This document shows, in pieces, positions 34,384 through 47,200 of a DNA stretch of 64,000 nucleotides (positions are counted from its first letter, which is position 1; each line of letters opens with the position of its first letter). The notes beneath the pieces are model-generated. The model worked only from the letters and a program-made list of their open reading frames with translations. It ran no database searches and was not told the DNA's origin. The stretch is from Liolophura sinensis. Lineage: Eukaryota > Mollusca > Polyplacophora > Chitonida > Chitonidae. The stretch is from NCBI RefSeq assembly GCF_032854445.1, contig NW_027017981.1:62001-126000 (forward strand), given 5' to 3'. The position numbers and the translations under genes are program-made.

Positions 34384-36579
34384 GTGCCCATCAACGGATC
34401 TTACTCCATGGAAACCAGGGAAATTTGCAATTTTTCAACTGCTGCCGATGCCTGGCTCAATTCCGCATCTTTTGGCACCTTATTAATGTGGGTCTGTGGT
34501 CAGTTGTACTTTTTACAGCAGACTGTATCAAGTACCTTGTGTTTTTTATGTACAAATGGTGTGGATTTTCTACACGTAGATAAAGACATTGAGATTGTCT
34601 TGGACTTAGAAGTAAGACAATTGCTGGGTGAGTTAAATGCGCGTAGAGAAGAGATTTGAGGTCTTCTGGGCTACCCAAGGGCACATAACTTATAGTCAAA
34701 AGTTGAATATAGTAATGACCAGTCGCGATGGTACATAGTACAGTGTAGCCGATTTCAATTAACAAAAAGACCAGGCAAAAATGCAAAAGTGGAAAAACTG
34801 TTCCAGTGCTGCTGGTAAGAGGCTAATCCGACGTATTTTCTGACGAGAAATCGAATGGTGCAAACCGCGTTGCTCTCCGACCAATACTTTTGGCTGTAGC
34901 GACAATTGAATGATCATTGATGTCATAATCACGTGCCCATCAACGGCTCTTACTCCATGGAAACCAGAGAAATTTGCAATTTTTCACCTGCTGCCGATGC
35001 CTGGCTCAATTCCGCATCTTTTGGCACCTTATTAATGTGGGCCTGTGGTCAGTTGTACTTTTTACAGCAGACTGTATCAAGTACCTTGTGTTTTTTATGT
35101 ACAAATGGTGTGGATTTTCTACACGTAGATAAAGACATTGAGATTGTCTTGGACTTAGAAGTAAGACAATTGCTGGGTGAGTTAAATGCGCGTAGAGAAG
35201 AGATTTGAGGTCTTCTGGGCTACCCAAGGGCACATAACTTATAGTCAAAAGTTGAATATAGTAATGACCAGTCGCGATGGTACATAGTACAGTGTAGCCG
35301 ATTTCAATTAACAAAAAGACCAGGCAAAAATGCAAAAGTGGAAAAACTGTTCCAGTGCTGCTGGTAAGAGGCTAATCCGACGTATTTTCTGACGAGAAAT
35401 CGAATGGTGCAAACCGCGTTGCTCTCCGACCAATACTTTTGGCTGTAGCGACAATTGAATGATCATTGATGTCATAATCACGTGCCCATCAACGGCTCTT
35501 ACTCCATGGAAACCAGAGAAATTTGCAATTTTTCACCTGCTGCCGATGCCTGGCTCAATTCCGCATCATTTGGCACCTTATTAATGTGGGCCTGTGGTCA
35601 GTTGTACTTTTTACAGCAGACTGTATCAAGTACCTTGTGTTTTTTATGTACAAATGGTGTGGTTTTTCTACACGTAGATAAAGACATTGAGATTGTCTTG
35701 GACTTAGAAGTAAGACAATTGCTGGGTGAGTTAAATGGGCTTAGCCCAAAGATTTGAGGTCTTCTGGGCTACCGAAGGGCACATAACTTATAGTCAAAAG
35801 TTGAATATAGTAATGACCAGTCGCGATGGTACATAGTACAGTGTAGCCGATTTCAATTAACAAAAAGACCAGGCAAAAATGCAAAAGTGGAAAAACTGTT
35901 CCAGTGTTGCTGGGAAGAAGCTAATCCGACGTATTTTGTGACGAGAAATCGAATGGTGCAAACCGCGTTGCTCTCCGACCAATACTTTTGGCTGTAGCGA
36001 CAATTGAATGATCATTAATGTCATAACCACTTGCCCAGCAACGGATCTTACTCCATGGAAACCAGAGAAATTTGCAATTTTTCAACTGCTGCCGATGCCT
36101 GGCTCAATTCCGCTTCTTTTGGCACCTTATTAATGTGGGCCTGTGGTCAGTTGTACTTTTTACAGCAGACTGTATCAAGTACCTTGTGTTTTTTATGTAC
36201 AAATGGTGTGGTTTTTCTACACGTAGATAAAGACATTGAGATTGTCTTGGACTTAGAAGTAAGACAATTGCTGGGTGAGTTAAATGCGCCTAGAGAAAAG
36301 ATTTGAGGTCTTCTGGGCTACCGAAGGGCACATAACTTATAGTCAAAAGTTGAATATAGTAATGACCAGTCGCGATGGTACATAGTACAGTGTAGCCGGT
36401 TTCAATTAACAAAAAGACCAGGCAAAAATGCAAAAGTGGAAAAACTGTTCCAGTGCTGCTGGTAAGAGGCTAATCCGACGTACTTTGTGACGAGAAATCG
36501 AATGGTGCAAACCGCGTTGCTCTCCGACCAATACTTTTGGCTGTAGCGACAATTGAATGATCATTGATGTCATAATCAC
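34384..36579. repeat. Four-unit block, second of a 2196-bp tandem pair
   Basis: Units start at 34384, 34933, 35482 and 36031, all 549 apart. The first three match 32188, 32737 and 33286. Unit 34384 has CAACGGATC and TTCAACTGC where 32188 has CAACGGCTC and TTCACCAGC, placing a joint in its front part. Unit 36031 carries GCGCCTAGAGAAAAG and TAGCCGGTTTC and is the start of the segment shared with 25599 onwards. Confidence 0.87.
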
Positions 36580-39500
36580 GTGCCCAGCAACGGCTCTTAC
36601 TCCATGGAAACCAGGGAAATTTGCAATTTTTCAACTGCTGCCGATGCCTGGCTCAATTCCGCATCTTTTGGCACCTTATTAATGTGGGCCTGTGGTCAGT
36701 TGTACTTTTTACAGCAGACTGTATCAAGTACCTTGTGTTTTTTATGTACAAATGGTGTGGTTTTTCTACACGTAGATAAAGACATTGAGATTGTCTTGGA
36801 CTTAGAAGTAAGACAATTGCTGGGTGAGTTAAATGGGCTTAGCCCAAACATTTGAGGTCTTCTGGGCTACCGAAGGGCACATAACTTATAGTCAAAAGTT
36901 GAATATAGTAATAACCAGTCGCGATGGTACATAGTACAGTGTAGCCGATTTCAATTAACAAAAAGTCCAGGCAAAAATGCAAAAGTGGAAAAACTGTTCC
37001 AGTGTTGCTGGTAAGAGGCTAATCCGACATATTTTGTGACGAGAAATCGAATGGTGCAAACCGCGTTGCTCTCCGACCAATACTTTTGGCTGTAGCGACA
37101 TTTGAATGATCATTGATGTCATAATCACGTGCCCAGCAACGGCTCTTCCTCCATGGAAACCAGGGAAATTTGCAATATTTCAACAGGTGCCGATGCCTGG
37201 CTCAATTCCGGTTCTTTTGGCACCTTTTTAATATGGGCCTGTGGTCAGTTGTACTTTTTACAGCAGACTGTATCAAGTACCTTGTGTTTTTTATGTACAA
37301 ATGGTGTGGTTTTTCTACACGTAGATAAAGACATTGAGATTGTCTTGGACTTAGAAGTAAGACAATTGCTGGGTGAGTTAAATGGGCTTAGCCCAAAGAT
37401 TTGACATCTTCTGGGCTACCGAAAAGCACATAACTTATAGTCAAAAGTTGAATATAGTAATGACCAGTCGCGATGGTACATAGTACAGTGTAGCCGATTT
37501 CAATTAACAAAAAGACCAGGCAAAAATGCAAAAGTGGAAAAACTGTTACAGTGTTGCTGGGAAGAGACTAATCCGACGTATTTTGTGACGAGAAATCGAA
37601 TGGTGCAAACCGCGTTGCTCTCCGACCAATACTTTTGACTGTAGCGACAATTCAATGATCATTGATGTCATAACCACTTGCCCAGCAACGGATCTTACTC
37701 CATGGAAACCAGAGAAATTTGCAATTTTTCAACTGCTGCCGATGTCTGCCTCAATTCCGCATCTTTTGGCACCTTATTAATGTGGGCCTGTGGTCAGTTG
37801 TACTTTTTACAGCAGACTGTATCAAGTACTTTGTGTTTTTTATGTACAAATGGTGTGGTTTTTCTACACGTAGATAAAGACATTGAGATTGTCTTGGACT
37901 TAGAAGTAAGACAATTGCTGGGTGAGTTAAATGGGCTTAGCCCAAATATTTGACGTCTTCTGGGCTACCGAAGGGCACATAACTTATAGTCAAAAGTTGA
38001 ATATAGTAATGACCAGTCGCGATGGTACATAGTACAGTGTAGCCGATTTCAATTAACAAAAAGACCAGGCAAAAATGCAAAAGTGGAAAAACTGTTCCAG
38101 TGTTGCTGGTAAGAGGCTATTCCGACGTATTTGGTGACGAGAAATCGAATGGTGCAAACCGCGTTGCTCTCCGACCAATACTTTTGGCTCTAGCGACAAT
38201 TGAATAATCATTGATGTCATAATCACGTGCCCATCAACGGATCTTACTTTATGGAAACCAGGGAAATTTGGAATTTTTCAACTGCTGCCGATGCCTGGCT
38301 CAATTCCGCATCTTTTGGCACCTTATTAATGTGGGTCTGTGGTCAGTTGTACTTTTTACAGCAGACTGTATCAAGTACCTTGTGTTTTTTATGTACAAAT
38401 GGTGTGGTTTTTCTACACGTAGATAAAGACATTGAGATTGTCTTGGACTTAGAAGTAAGACAATTGCTGGGTGAGTTAAATGGGCTTAGCCCAAAGATTT
38501 GACGTCTTCTGGGCTACCGAAGGGCACATAACTTATAGTCAAAAGTTGAATATAGTAATGACCGGTCGCGATGGTACATAGTACAGTGTAGCCAATTTCA
38601 ATTAACAAAAAGACCAGGCAAAAGTGCAAAAGTGGAAAAACTGTTCCAGTGCTGCTGGTAAGAGGCTAATCCGACGTATTTTCTGACGAAAAATCGAATG
38701 GTGCAAACCGCGTTGCTCTCCGACCAATACTTTTGGCTGTAGCGACAATTGAATGATCATTGATGTCATAATCACGTGCCCAGCAACGGCTCTTACTCCA
38801 TGGAAACCAAGGAAATTTGCAATTTTTCAACTGCTGCCGATGCCTGGCTCAATTCCGCTTCTTTTGGCACCTTATTAATGTGGGCCTGTGGTCAGTTGTA
38901 CTTTTTACAGCAGACTGTATCAAGTACCTTGTGTTTTTTATGTACAAATGGTGTGGTTTTTCTACACGTAGATAAAGACATTGAGATTGTCTTGGACTTA
39001 GAAGTAAGACTATTGCTGGGTGAGATAAATGCGCCTAGAGAAAAGATTTGAGGTCTTCTGGGCTACCCAAGGGCACATAACTTATAGTCAAAAGTTGAAT
39101 ATAGTAATGACCAGTCGCGATGGTACATAGTACAGTGTAGCCGATTTCAATTAACAAAAAGACCAGGCAAAAATGCAAAAGTGGAAAAACTGTTCCAGTG
39201 TTGCTGGTAAGAGGCTAATCCGACATATTTTGTGACGAGAAATCGAATGGTGCAAACCGCGTTGCTCTCCGACCAATACTTTTGGCTGTAGCGACATTTG
39301 AATGATCATTGATGTCATAATCACGTGCCCAGCAACGGCTCTTCTTCCATGGAAACCAGGGAAATTTGCAATATTTCAACAGGTGCCGATGCCTGGCTCA
39401 ATTCCGCTTCTTTTGGCACCTTATTAATATGGGCCTGTGGTCAGTTGTACTTTTTACAGCAGACTGTATCAAGTACCTTGTGTTTTTTATGTACAAATGG

Positions 39501-40422
39501 TGTGGTTTTTCTACACGTAGATAAAGACATTGAGATTGTCTTGGACTTAGAAGTAAGACAATTGCTGGGTGAGTTAAATGGGCTTAGCCCAAAGATTTGA
39601 CATCTTCTGGGCTACCGAAAAGCACATAACTTATAGTCAAAAGTTGAATATAGTAATGACCAGTCGCGATGGTACATAGTACAGTGTAGCCGATTTCAAT
39701 TAACAAAAAGACCAGGCAAAAATGCAAAAGTGGAAAAACTGTTCCAGTGTAGTTGGGAAGAGACTAATCCGACGTATTTTGTGACGAGAAATCGAATGGT
39801 GCAAACCGCGTTGCTCTCCGACCAATACTTTTGACTGTAGCGACAATTCAATGATCATTGATGTCATAATCACTTGCCCAGCAACGGATCTTACTCCATG
39901 GAAACCAGAGAAATTTGCAATTTTTCAACTGCTGCCGATGCCTGGCTCAATTCCGCTTCTTTTGGCACCTTATTAATGTGGGCCTGTGGTCAGTTGTACT
40001 TTTTACAGCAGACTGTATCAAGTACCTTGTGTTTTTTATGTACAAATGGTGTGGTTTTTCTACACGTAGATAAAGACATTGAGATTGTCTTGGACTTAGA
40101 AGTAAGACAATTGCTGGGTGAGTTAAATGGGCTTAGCCCAAAGATTTGAGGTCTTCTGGGCTACCGAAGGGCACATAACTTATAGTCAAAAGTTGAATAT
40201 AGTAATGACCGGTCGCGATGGTACATAGTACAGTGTAGCCAATTTCAATTAACAAAAAGACCAGGCAAAAGTGCAAAAGTGGAAAAACTGTTCCAGTGCT
40301 GCTGGTAAGAGGCTAATCCGACGTATTTTCTGACGAAAAATCGAATGGTGCAAACCGCGTTGCTCTCCGACCAATACTTTTGGCTGTAGCGACAATTCAA
40401 TGATCATTGATGTCATAATCAC
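36580..40422. repeat. Seven regular units matching 26.1-29.4 kb
   Basis: Units start at 36580, 37129, 37678, 38227, 38776, 39325 and 39874, all exactly 549 apart. Marks shared with the indel-rich stretch: GACGTACTTTG before 36580 and near 26.05 kb, CGACATTTGAATG before 37129 and 26697, TTTTGACTGTAGC before 37678 and 27243, and GGCTCTAGCGAC with CTTACTTTATGG for 38227 and 28345. The TGA-stop unit present at 27794 is absent between 37678 and 38227. Confidence 0.86.
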
Positions 40423-42617
40423 GTGCCCAGCAACGGCTCTTACTCCATGGAAACCAAGGAAATTTGCAATTTTTCAACTGCTGCCGATGCCTGTCTCAAT
40501 TCCGCTTCTTTTGGCACCTTATCAATGTGGGCCTGTGGTCAGTTGTACTTTTACAGCAGACTGTATCAAGTACCTTGTGTTTTTTATGTACAAATGGTGT
40601 GGTTGTTTTAAACGTAGATAAAGACATTGAGATTGTCTTGGACTTAGAAGTAAGACAATTGCTGGGTGAGTTAAATGGGCTTAGCCCAAAGATTTGACAT
40701 CTTCTGGGCTACCGAAAAGCACATAACTTATAGTCAATAGTTGAATATAGTAATGACCAGTCGCGATGGTACATAGTAGAGTGTAGCCGATTTCAATTAA
40801 CAAAAAGACCAGGCAAAAATGCAAAAGTGGAAAAACTGTTACAGTGTTGCTGGGAAGAGGCTAATCCGACGTATTTTGTGACGAGAAATCGAATGGTGCA
40901 AACCGCGTTGCTCTCCGACTAATACTTTTGGCTGTAGCGACAATTGAATGATCATTAATGTCATAACCACTTGCCCAGCAACAGATCTTACTCCATGGAA
41001 ACCAGAGAAATTTGCAATTTTTCAACTGCTGCCGATGCCTGGCTCAATTCCGCTTCTTTTGGCACCTTATTAATGTGGGCCTGTGGTCAGTTGTACTTTT
41101 TACAGCAGACTGTATCAAGTACCTTGTGTTTTTTATGTACAAATGGTGTGGTTTTTCTACACGTAGATAAAGACATTGAGATTGTCTTGGACTTAGAAGT
41201 AAGACAATTGCTGGGTGAGTTAAATGGGCTTAGCCCAAACATTTGAGGTCTTCTGGGCTACCAAAGGGCACATAACTTATAGTCAAAAGTTGAATATAGT
41301 AATGACCAGTCGCGATGGTACATAGTACAGTGTAGCCGATTTCAATTAACAAAAAGACCAGGCAAAAATGCAAAAGTGGAAAAACTGTTCCAGTGTTGCT
41401 GGTAAAAGGCTAATCCGACGTATTTTCTGACGAAAAATCGAATGGTGCAAACCGCATTGCTCTCCGACCAATACTTTTGGCTGTAGCGACAATTGAATGA
41501 TCATTGATGTCATAATCACGTGCCCAGCAACGGCTCTTACTCCATGGAGACCAGGGAAATTTGCAATTTTTAAACTGCTGCCGATGTCTGCCTCGATTCC
41601 GCATCTTTAGGCACCTTATTAATGTGGGCCTGTGGTCAGTTGTACTTTTTACAGCAGACTGTATCAAGTACCTTGCGTTTTTTATGTACAAATGGTGTGG
41701 TTTTTCTACACGTAGATAAAGACATTGAGATTGTCTTGGACTTAGAAGTAAGACAATTGCTGGGTGAGTTAAATGGGCTTAGCCCAAATATTTGACGTCT
41801 TCTGGGCTACCGAAGGGCACATAACTTATAGTCAAAAGTTGAATATAGTAATGACCAGTCGCGATGGTACATAGTACAGTGTAGCCGATTTCAATTAACA
41901 AAAAGACCAGGCAAAAATGCAAAAGTGGAAAAACTGTTCCAGTGTTGCTGGTAAGAGGCTAATCCGACGTATTTTGTGACGAGAAATCGAATGGTGCAAA
42001 CCGCGTTGCTCTCCGACCAATACTTTTGGCTGTAGCGACAATTGAATGATCATTGATGTCATAATCACGTGCCCAGCAACGGCTATTACTCCATGGAAAC
42101 CAGGGAAATTTCCAATATTTCAACAGGTGCCGATGCCTGGCTCAATTCCGCTTCTTTTGGCACCTTATTAATGTGGGTCTGTGGTCAGTTGTACTTTTTA
42201 CAGCAGACTGTATCAAGTACCTTGTGATTTTTATGTACAAATGGTGTGGTTTTTCTACACGTAGATAAAGACTTTGAGATTGTCTTGGACTTAGAAGTAA
42301 GACAATTGCTGGGTGAGTTAAATGGGGTTAGCCCAAAGATTTGACATCTTCTGGGCTACCGAAAAGCACATAACTTATAGTCAAAAGTTGAATATAGTAA
42401 TGACCGGTCGCGATGGTACATAGTACAGTGTAGCCAATTTCAATTAACAAAAAGACCAGGCAAAAGTGCAAAAGTGGAAAAACTGTTCCAGTGTTGCTGG
42501 TAAGAGGCTAATCCGACGTATTTTCTGACAAAAAATCGAATGGTGCAAACCGCGTTGCTCTCCGACCAATACTTTTGGCTGTAGCGACAATTCAATGATC
42601 ATTGATGTCATAATCAC
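40423..42617. repeat. Four-unit block beginning with CTTATCAATG type
   Basis: Units start at 40423, 40971, 41520 and 42069. Unit 40423 has AAACCAAGG, TGCCTGTCTC, CTTATCAATG, one missing T in GTACTTTTACAG, and GGTTGTTTTAAACG. The same type heads the next blocks at 42618 and 44822, so it recurs every four units here, but the units between are of different types. Unit 41520 (GGAGACCAGG, GATGTCTGCCTCG) followed by 42069 (GGCTATTACTCC, GTGATTTTT) is a pair found again at 47017 and 48114. Confidence 0.85.
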
Positions 42618-44272
42618 GTGCCCAGGAACGGCTCTTACTCCATGGAAACCAAGGAAATTTGCAATTTTTCAACTGCTGCCGATGCCTGTCTCAATTCCGC
42701 TTCTTTTGGCACCTTATCAATGTGGGCCTGTGGTCAGTTGTACTTTTACAGCAGACTGTATCAAGTACCTTGTGTTTTTTATGTACAAATGGTGTGGTTG
42801 TTCTACACGTAGATAAAGACATTGAGATTGTCTTGGACTTAGAAGTAAGACAAATTATTGCTGGGTGAGTTAAATGGGCTTAGCCCAAACATTTGAGGTC
42901 TTCTGGGCTACCGAAGGGCACATAACTTATAGTCAAAAGTTGGATATAGTAATGACCAGTCGCGATGGTACATAGTACAGTGTAGCCGATTTCAATTAAC
43001 AAAAAGACCAGGCAAAAATGCAAAAGTGGAAAAACTATTCCAGTGTTGCTGGTAAGAGGCTAATCCGACATATTTTGTGACGAGAAATCGAATGGTGCAA
43101 ACCGCGTTGCTCTCCGACCAATACTTTTGGCTGTAGCGACAATTGAATGATCATTGATGTCATAATCACGTGCCCAGCAACGGCTATTACTCCATGGAAA
43201 CCAGGGAAATTTGCAATATTTCAACAGGTGCCGATGCCTGGCTCAATTCCGCTTCTTCTGGCACCTTATTAATATCGGCCTGTTGTCAGTTGTACTTTTT
43301 ACAGCAGACTGTATCAAGTACCTTGTGTTTTTTATGTACAAATGGTGTGGTTTTTCTACACGTAGATAAAGACATTGAGATTGTCTTGGACTTAGAAGTA
43401 AGACAATTGCTGGGTGAGTTAAATGGGCTTAGCCCAAAGATTTGACATCTTCTGGGCTACCGAAAAGCACATAACTTATAGTCAAAAGTTGAATATAGTA
43501 ATGACCAGTCGCGATGGTACATAGTACAGTGTAGCCGATTTCAATTAACAAAAAGACCAGGCAAAAATGCAAAAGTGGAAAAACTGTTCCAGTGTTGCTG
43601 GTAAAAGGCTATTCCGACGTATTTTGTGACGAGAAATCGAATGGTGCAAACCGCGTTGCTCCCCGACCAATACTTTTGGCTGTAGCGACAACTCAATGAT
43701 CATTGATGTCATAATCACGTGCCCAGCAACGGCTCTTACTCCATGGAAACCAGGGAAATTTGCAATTTTTCAACTGCTCCCGATGCCTGGCTCAATTCCG
43801 CTTCTTTTGGCACCTTATTAATGTGGGCCTGTGGTCAGTTGTACATTTTACAGCAGACTGTATCAAGTACCTTGTGTTTTTTATGTACAAATGGTGTGGT
43901 TTTTCTACACGTAGATAAAGACATTGAGATTGTCTTGGACTTAGAAGTAAGACAAATTATTGCTGGGTGAGTTAAATGGGCTTAGCCCAAACATTTGACG
44001 TCTTCTGGGCTACCGAAGGGCACATAACTTATAGTCAAAAGTTGGATATAGTAATGACCGGTCGCGATGGTACATAGTACAGTGTAGCCAATTTCAATTA
44101 ACAAAAAGACCAGGCAAAAGTGCAAAAGTGGAAAAAACTGTTCCAGTGTTGCTGGTAAGAGGCTAATCCGACGTATATTCTGACGAAAAATCGAATGGTG
44201 CAAACCGCGTTGCTCTCCGACCAATACTTTTGGCTGTAGCGACAATTGAATGATCATTGATGTCATAATCAC
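42618..44272. repeat. Three units, two with a 4-bp insertion
   Basis: Units start at 42618, 43170 and 43719, spaced 552, 549 and 554. Units 42618 and 43719 read GACAAATTATTGCTGGG where all others but 49212 read GACAATTGCTGGG, a 4-bp gain. Unit 42618 also lacks a T in GTACTTTTACAG. Unit 43170 has CTTCTTCTGGC and TAATATCGGCCTGTTG. Unit 43719 has CTGCTCCCGATG and GTACATTTTAC, plus an extra A near 44.13 kb. Confidence 0.85.
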
Positions 44273-47200
44273 GTGCCCAGCAACGGCTCTTACTCCATGG
44301 AAACCAAGGAAATTTGCAATTTTTCAACTGCTGCCGATGCCTGTCTCAATTCCGCATCTTTTGGCACCTTATTAATGTGGGTCTGTGGTCAGTTGTACTT
44401 TTTACAGCAAACTGTATCAAGTACCTTGTGTTTTTTATGTACAAATGGTGTGGTTTTTCTACACGTAGATAAAGACATTGAGATTGTCTTGGACTTAGAA
44501 GTAAGACAATTGCTGGGTGAGTTAAATGGGCTTAGCCCAAAGATTTGACGTCTTCTGGGCTACCGAAGGGCACATAACTTATAGTCAAAAGTTGAATATA
44601 GTAATGAGCGGTCGCGATGGTACATAGTACAGTGTAGCCAATTTCAATTAACAAAAAGACCAGGCAAAAGTGCAAAAGTGGAAAAACTGTTCCAGTGCTG
44701 CTGGTAAGAGGCTAATCCGACGTATTTTCTGACGAAAAATCGAATGGTGCAAACCGCGTTGCTCTCCGACCAATACTTTTGGCTGTAGCGACAATTCAAA
44801 GATCATTGATGTCATAATCACGTGCCCAGCAACGGCTCTTACTCCATGGAAACCAAGGAAATTTGCAATTTTTCAACTGCTGCCGATGCCTGGCTCAATT
44901 CCGCTTCTTTTGGCACCTTATCAATGTGGGCCTGTGGTCAGTTGTACTTTTACAGCAGACTGTATCAAGTACCTTGTGTTTTTTATGTACAAATGGTGTG
45001 GTTGTTCTACACGTAGATAAAGACATTGAGATTGTCTTGGACTTAGAAGTAAGACAATTGCTGGGTAAGTTAAATGGGCTTAGCCCAAAGATTTGACATC
45101 TTCTGGGCTACCGAAAAGCACATAACTTATAGTCAATAGTTGAATATAGTAATGACCAGTCGCGCTGGTACATAGTACAGTGTAGCCGATTTCAATTAAC
45201 AAAAAGACCAGGCAAAAATGCAAAAGTGGAAAAACTGTTCCAGTGTTGCTGGGAAGAAGCTAATCCGACGTATTTTGTGACGAGAAATCGAATGGTGCAA
45301 ACCGCGTTGCTCTCCGACCAATACTTTTGGCTGTAGCGACAACTGAATGATCATTAATGTCATAACCACTTGCCCAGCAACGGATCTTACTCCATGGAAA
45401 CCAGAGAAATTTGCAATTTTTCAACTGCTGCCGATGCCTGGCTCAATTCCGCTTCTTTTGGCACCTTATTAATGTGGGCCTGTGGTCAGTTGTACTTTTT
45501 ACAGCAGACTGTATCAAGTGCCTTGTGTTTCTTATGTACAAATGGTGTGGTTTTTCTACACGTAGATAAAGACATTGAGATTGTCTTGGACTTAGAAGTA
45601 AGACAATTGCTGGGTGAGTTAAATGCGCCTAGAGAAAAGATTTGAGGTCTTCTGGGCTACCGAAGGGCACATAACTTATAGTCAAAAGTTGAATATAGTA
45701 ATGACCAGTCGCGATGGTACATAGTACAGTGTAGCCGGTTTCAATTAACAAAAAGAACAGGCAAAAATGCAAAAGTGGAAAAACTGTTCCAGTGCTGCTG
45801 GTAAGAGGCTAATCCGACGTATTTTGTGACGAGAAATCGAATGGTGCAAACTGTGTTGCTCTCCGACCAATACTTTTGGCTGTAGCGACAATTGAATGAT
45901 CATTGATGTCATAATCACGTGCCCAGCAACGGCTCTTACTCCATGGAAACCAGGGAAATTTGCAATTTTTCAACAGCTGCCGATGCCTGGCTCAATTCCG
46001 CATCTTTTGGCACCTTATTAATGTGGGCCTGTGGTCAGTTGTACTTTTTACAGCAGACTGTATCAAGTACCTTGTGTTTTTTATGTACAAATGGTGTGGT
46101 TTTTCTACAAGTAGATAAAGACATTGAGATTGTCTTGGACTTAGAAGTAAGACAATTGCTGGGTGAGTTAAATGGGCTTAGCCCAAAGATTTGACATCTT
46201 CTGGGCTACCGAAAAGCACATAACTTATAGTCAAAAGTTGAATATAGTAATGACCAGTCGCGATGGTACATAGTACAGTGTAGCCGATTTCAATTAACAA
46301 AAAGACCAGGCAAAAATGCAAAAGTGGAAAAACTGTTCCAGTGTTGCTGGGAAGAGACTAATCCGACGTATTTTGTGACGAGAAATCGAATGGTGCAAAC
46401 CGCGTTGCTCTCCGACCAATACTTTTGACTGTAGCGACAATTCAATGATCATTTATGTCATAACCACTTGCCCAGCAAGGGATCTTACTCCATGGAAACC
46501 AGAGAAATTTGCAATTTTTCAACTGCTGCCGATGCCTGGCTCAATTCCGCTTCTTTTGGCACCTTATTAATGTGGGCCTGTGGTCAGTTGTACTTTTTAC
46601 AGCAGACTGTATCAAGTACCTTGTGTTTTTTATGTACAAATGGTGTGGTTTTTCTACACGTAGATAAAGGCATTGAGATTGTCTTGGACTTAGAAGTAAG
46701 ACAATTGCTGGGTGAGTTAAATGGGCTTAGCCCAAAGATTTGACGTCTTCTGGGCTACCGAAGGGCACATAACTTATAGTCAAAAGTTGAATATAGTAAT
46801 GACCAGTCGCGATGGTACATAGTACAGTGTAGCCGATTTCAATTAACAAAAAGACCAGGCAAAAATGCAAAAGTGGAAAAACTGTTCCAGTGCTGCTGGT
46901 AAGAGGCTAATCCGACGTATTTTCTGACGAAAAATCGAATGGTGCAAACCGCATTGCTCTCCGACCAATACTTTTGGCTGTAGCGACAATTGAATGATCA
47001 TTGATGTCATAATCACGTGCCCAGCAACGGCTCTTACTCCATGGAGACCAGGGAAATTTGCAATTTTTCAACTGCTGCCGATGTCTGCCTCAATTCCGCA
47101 TCTTTTGGCACCTTATTAATGTGGGCCTGTGGTCAGTTGTACTTTTTACAGCAGACTGTATCAAGTACCTTGTGTTTTTTATGTACAAATGGTGTGGTTT

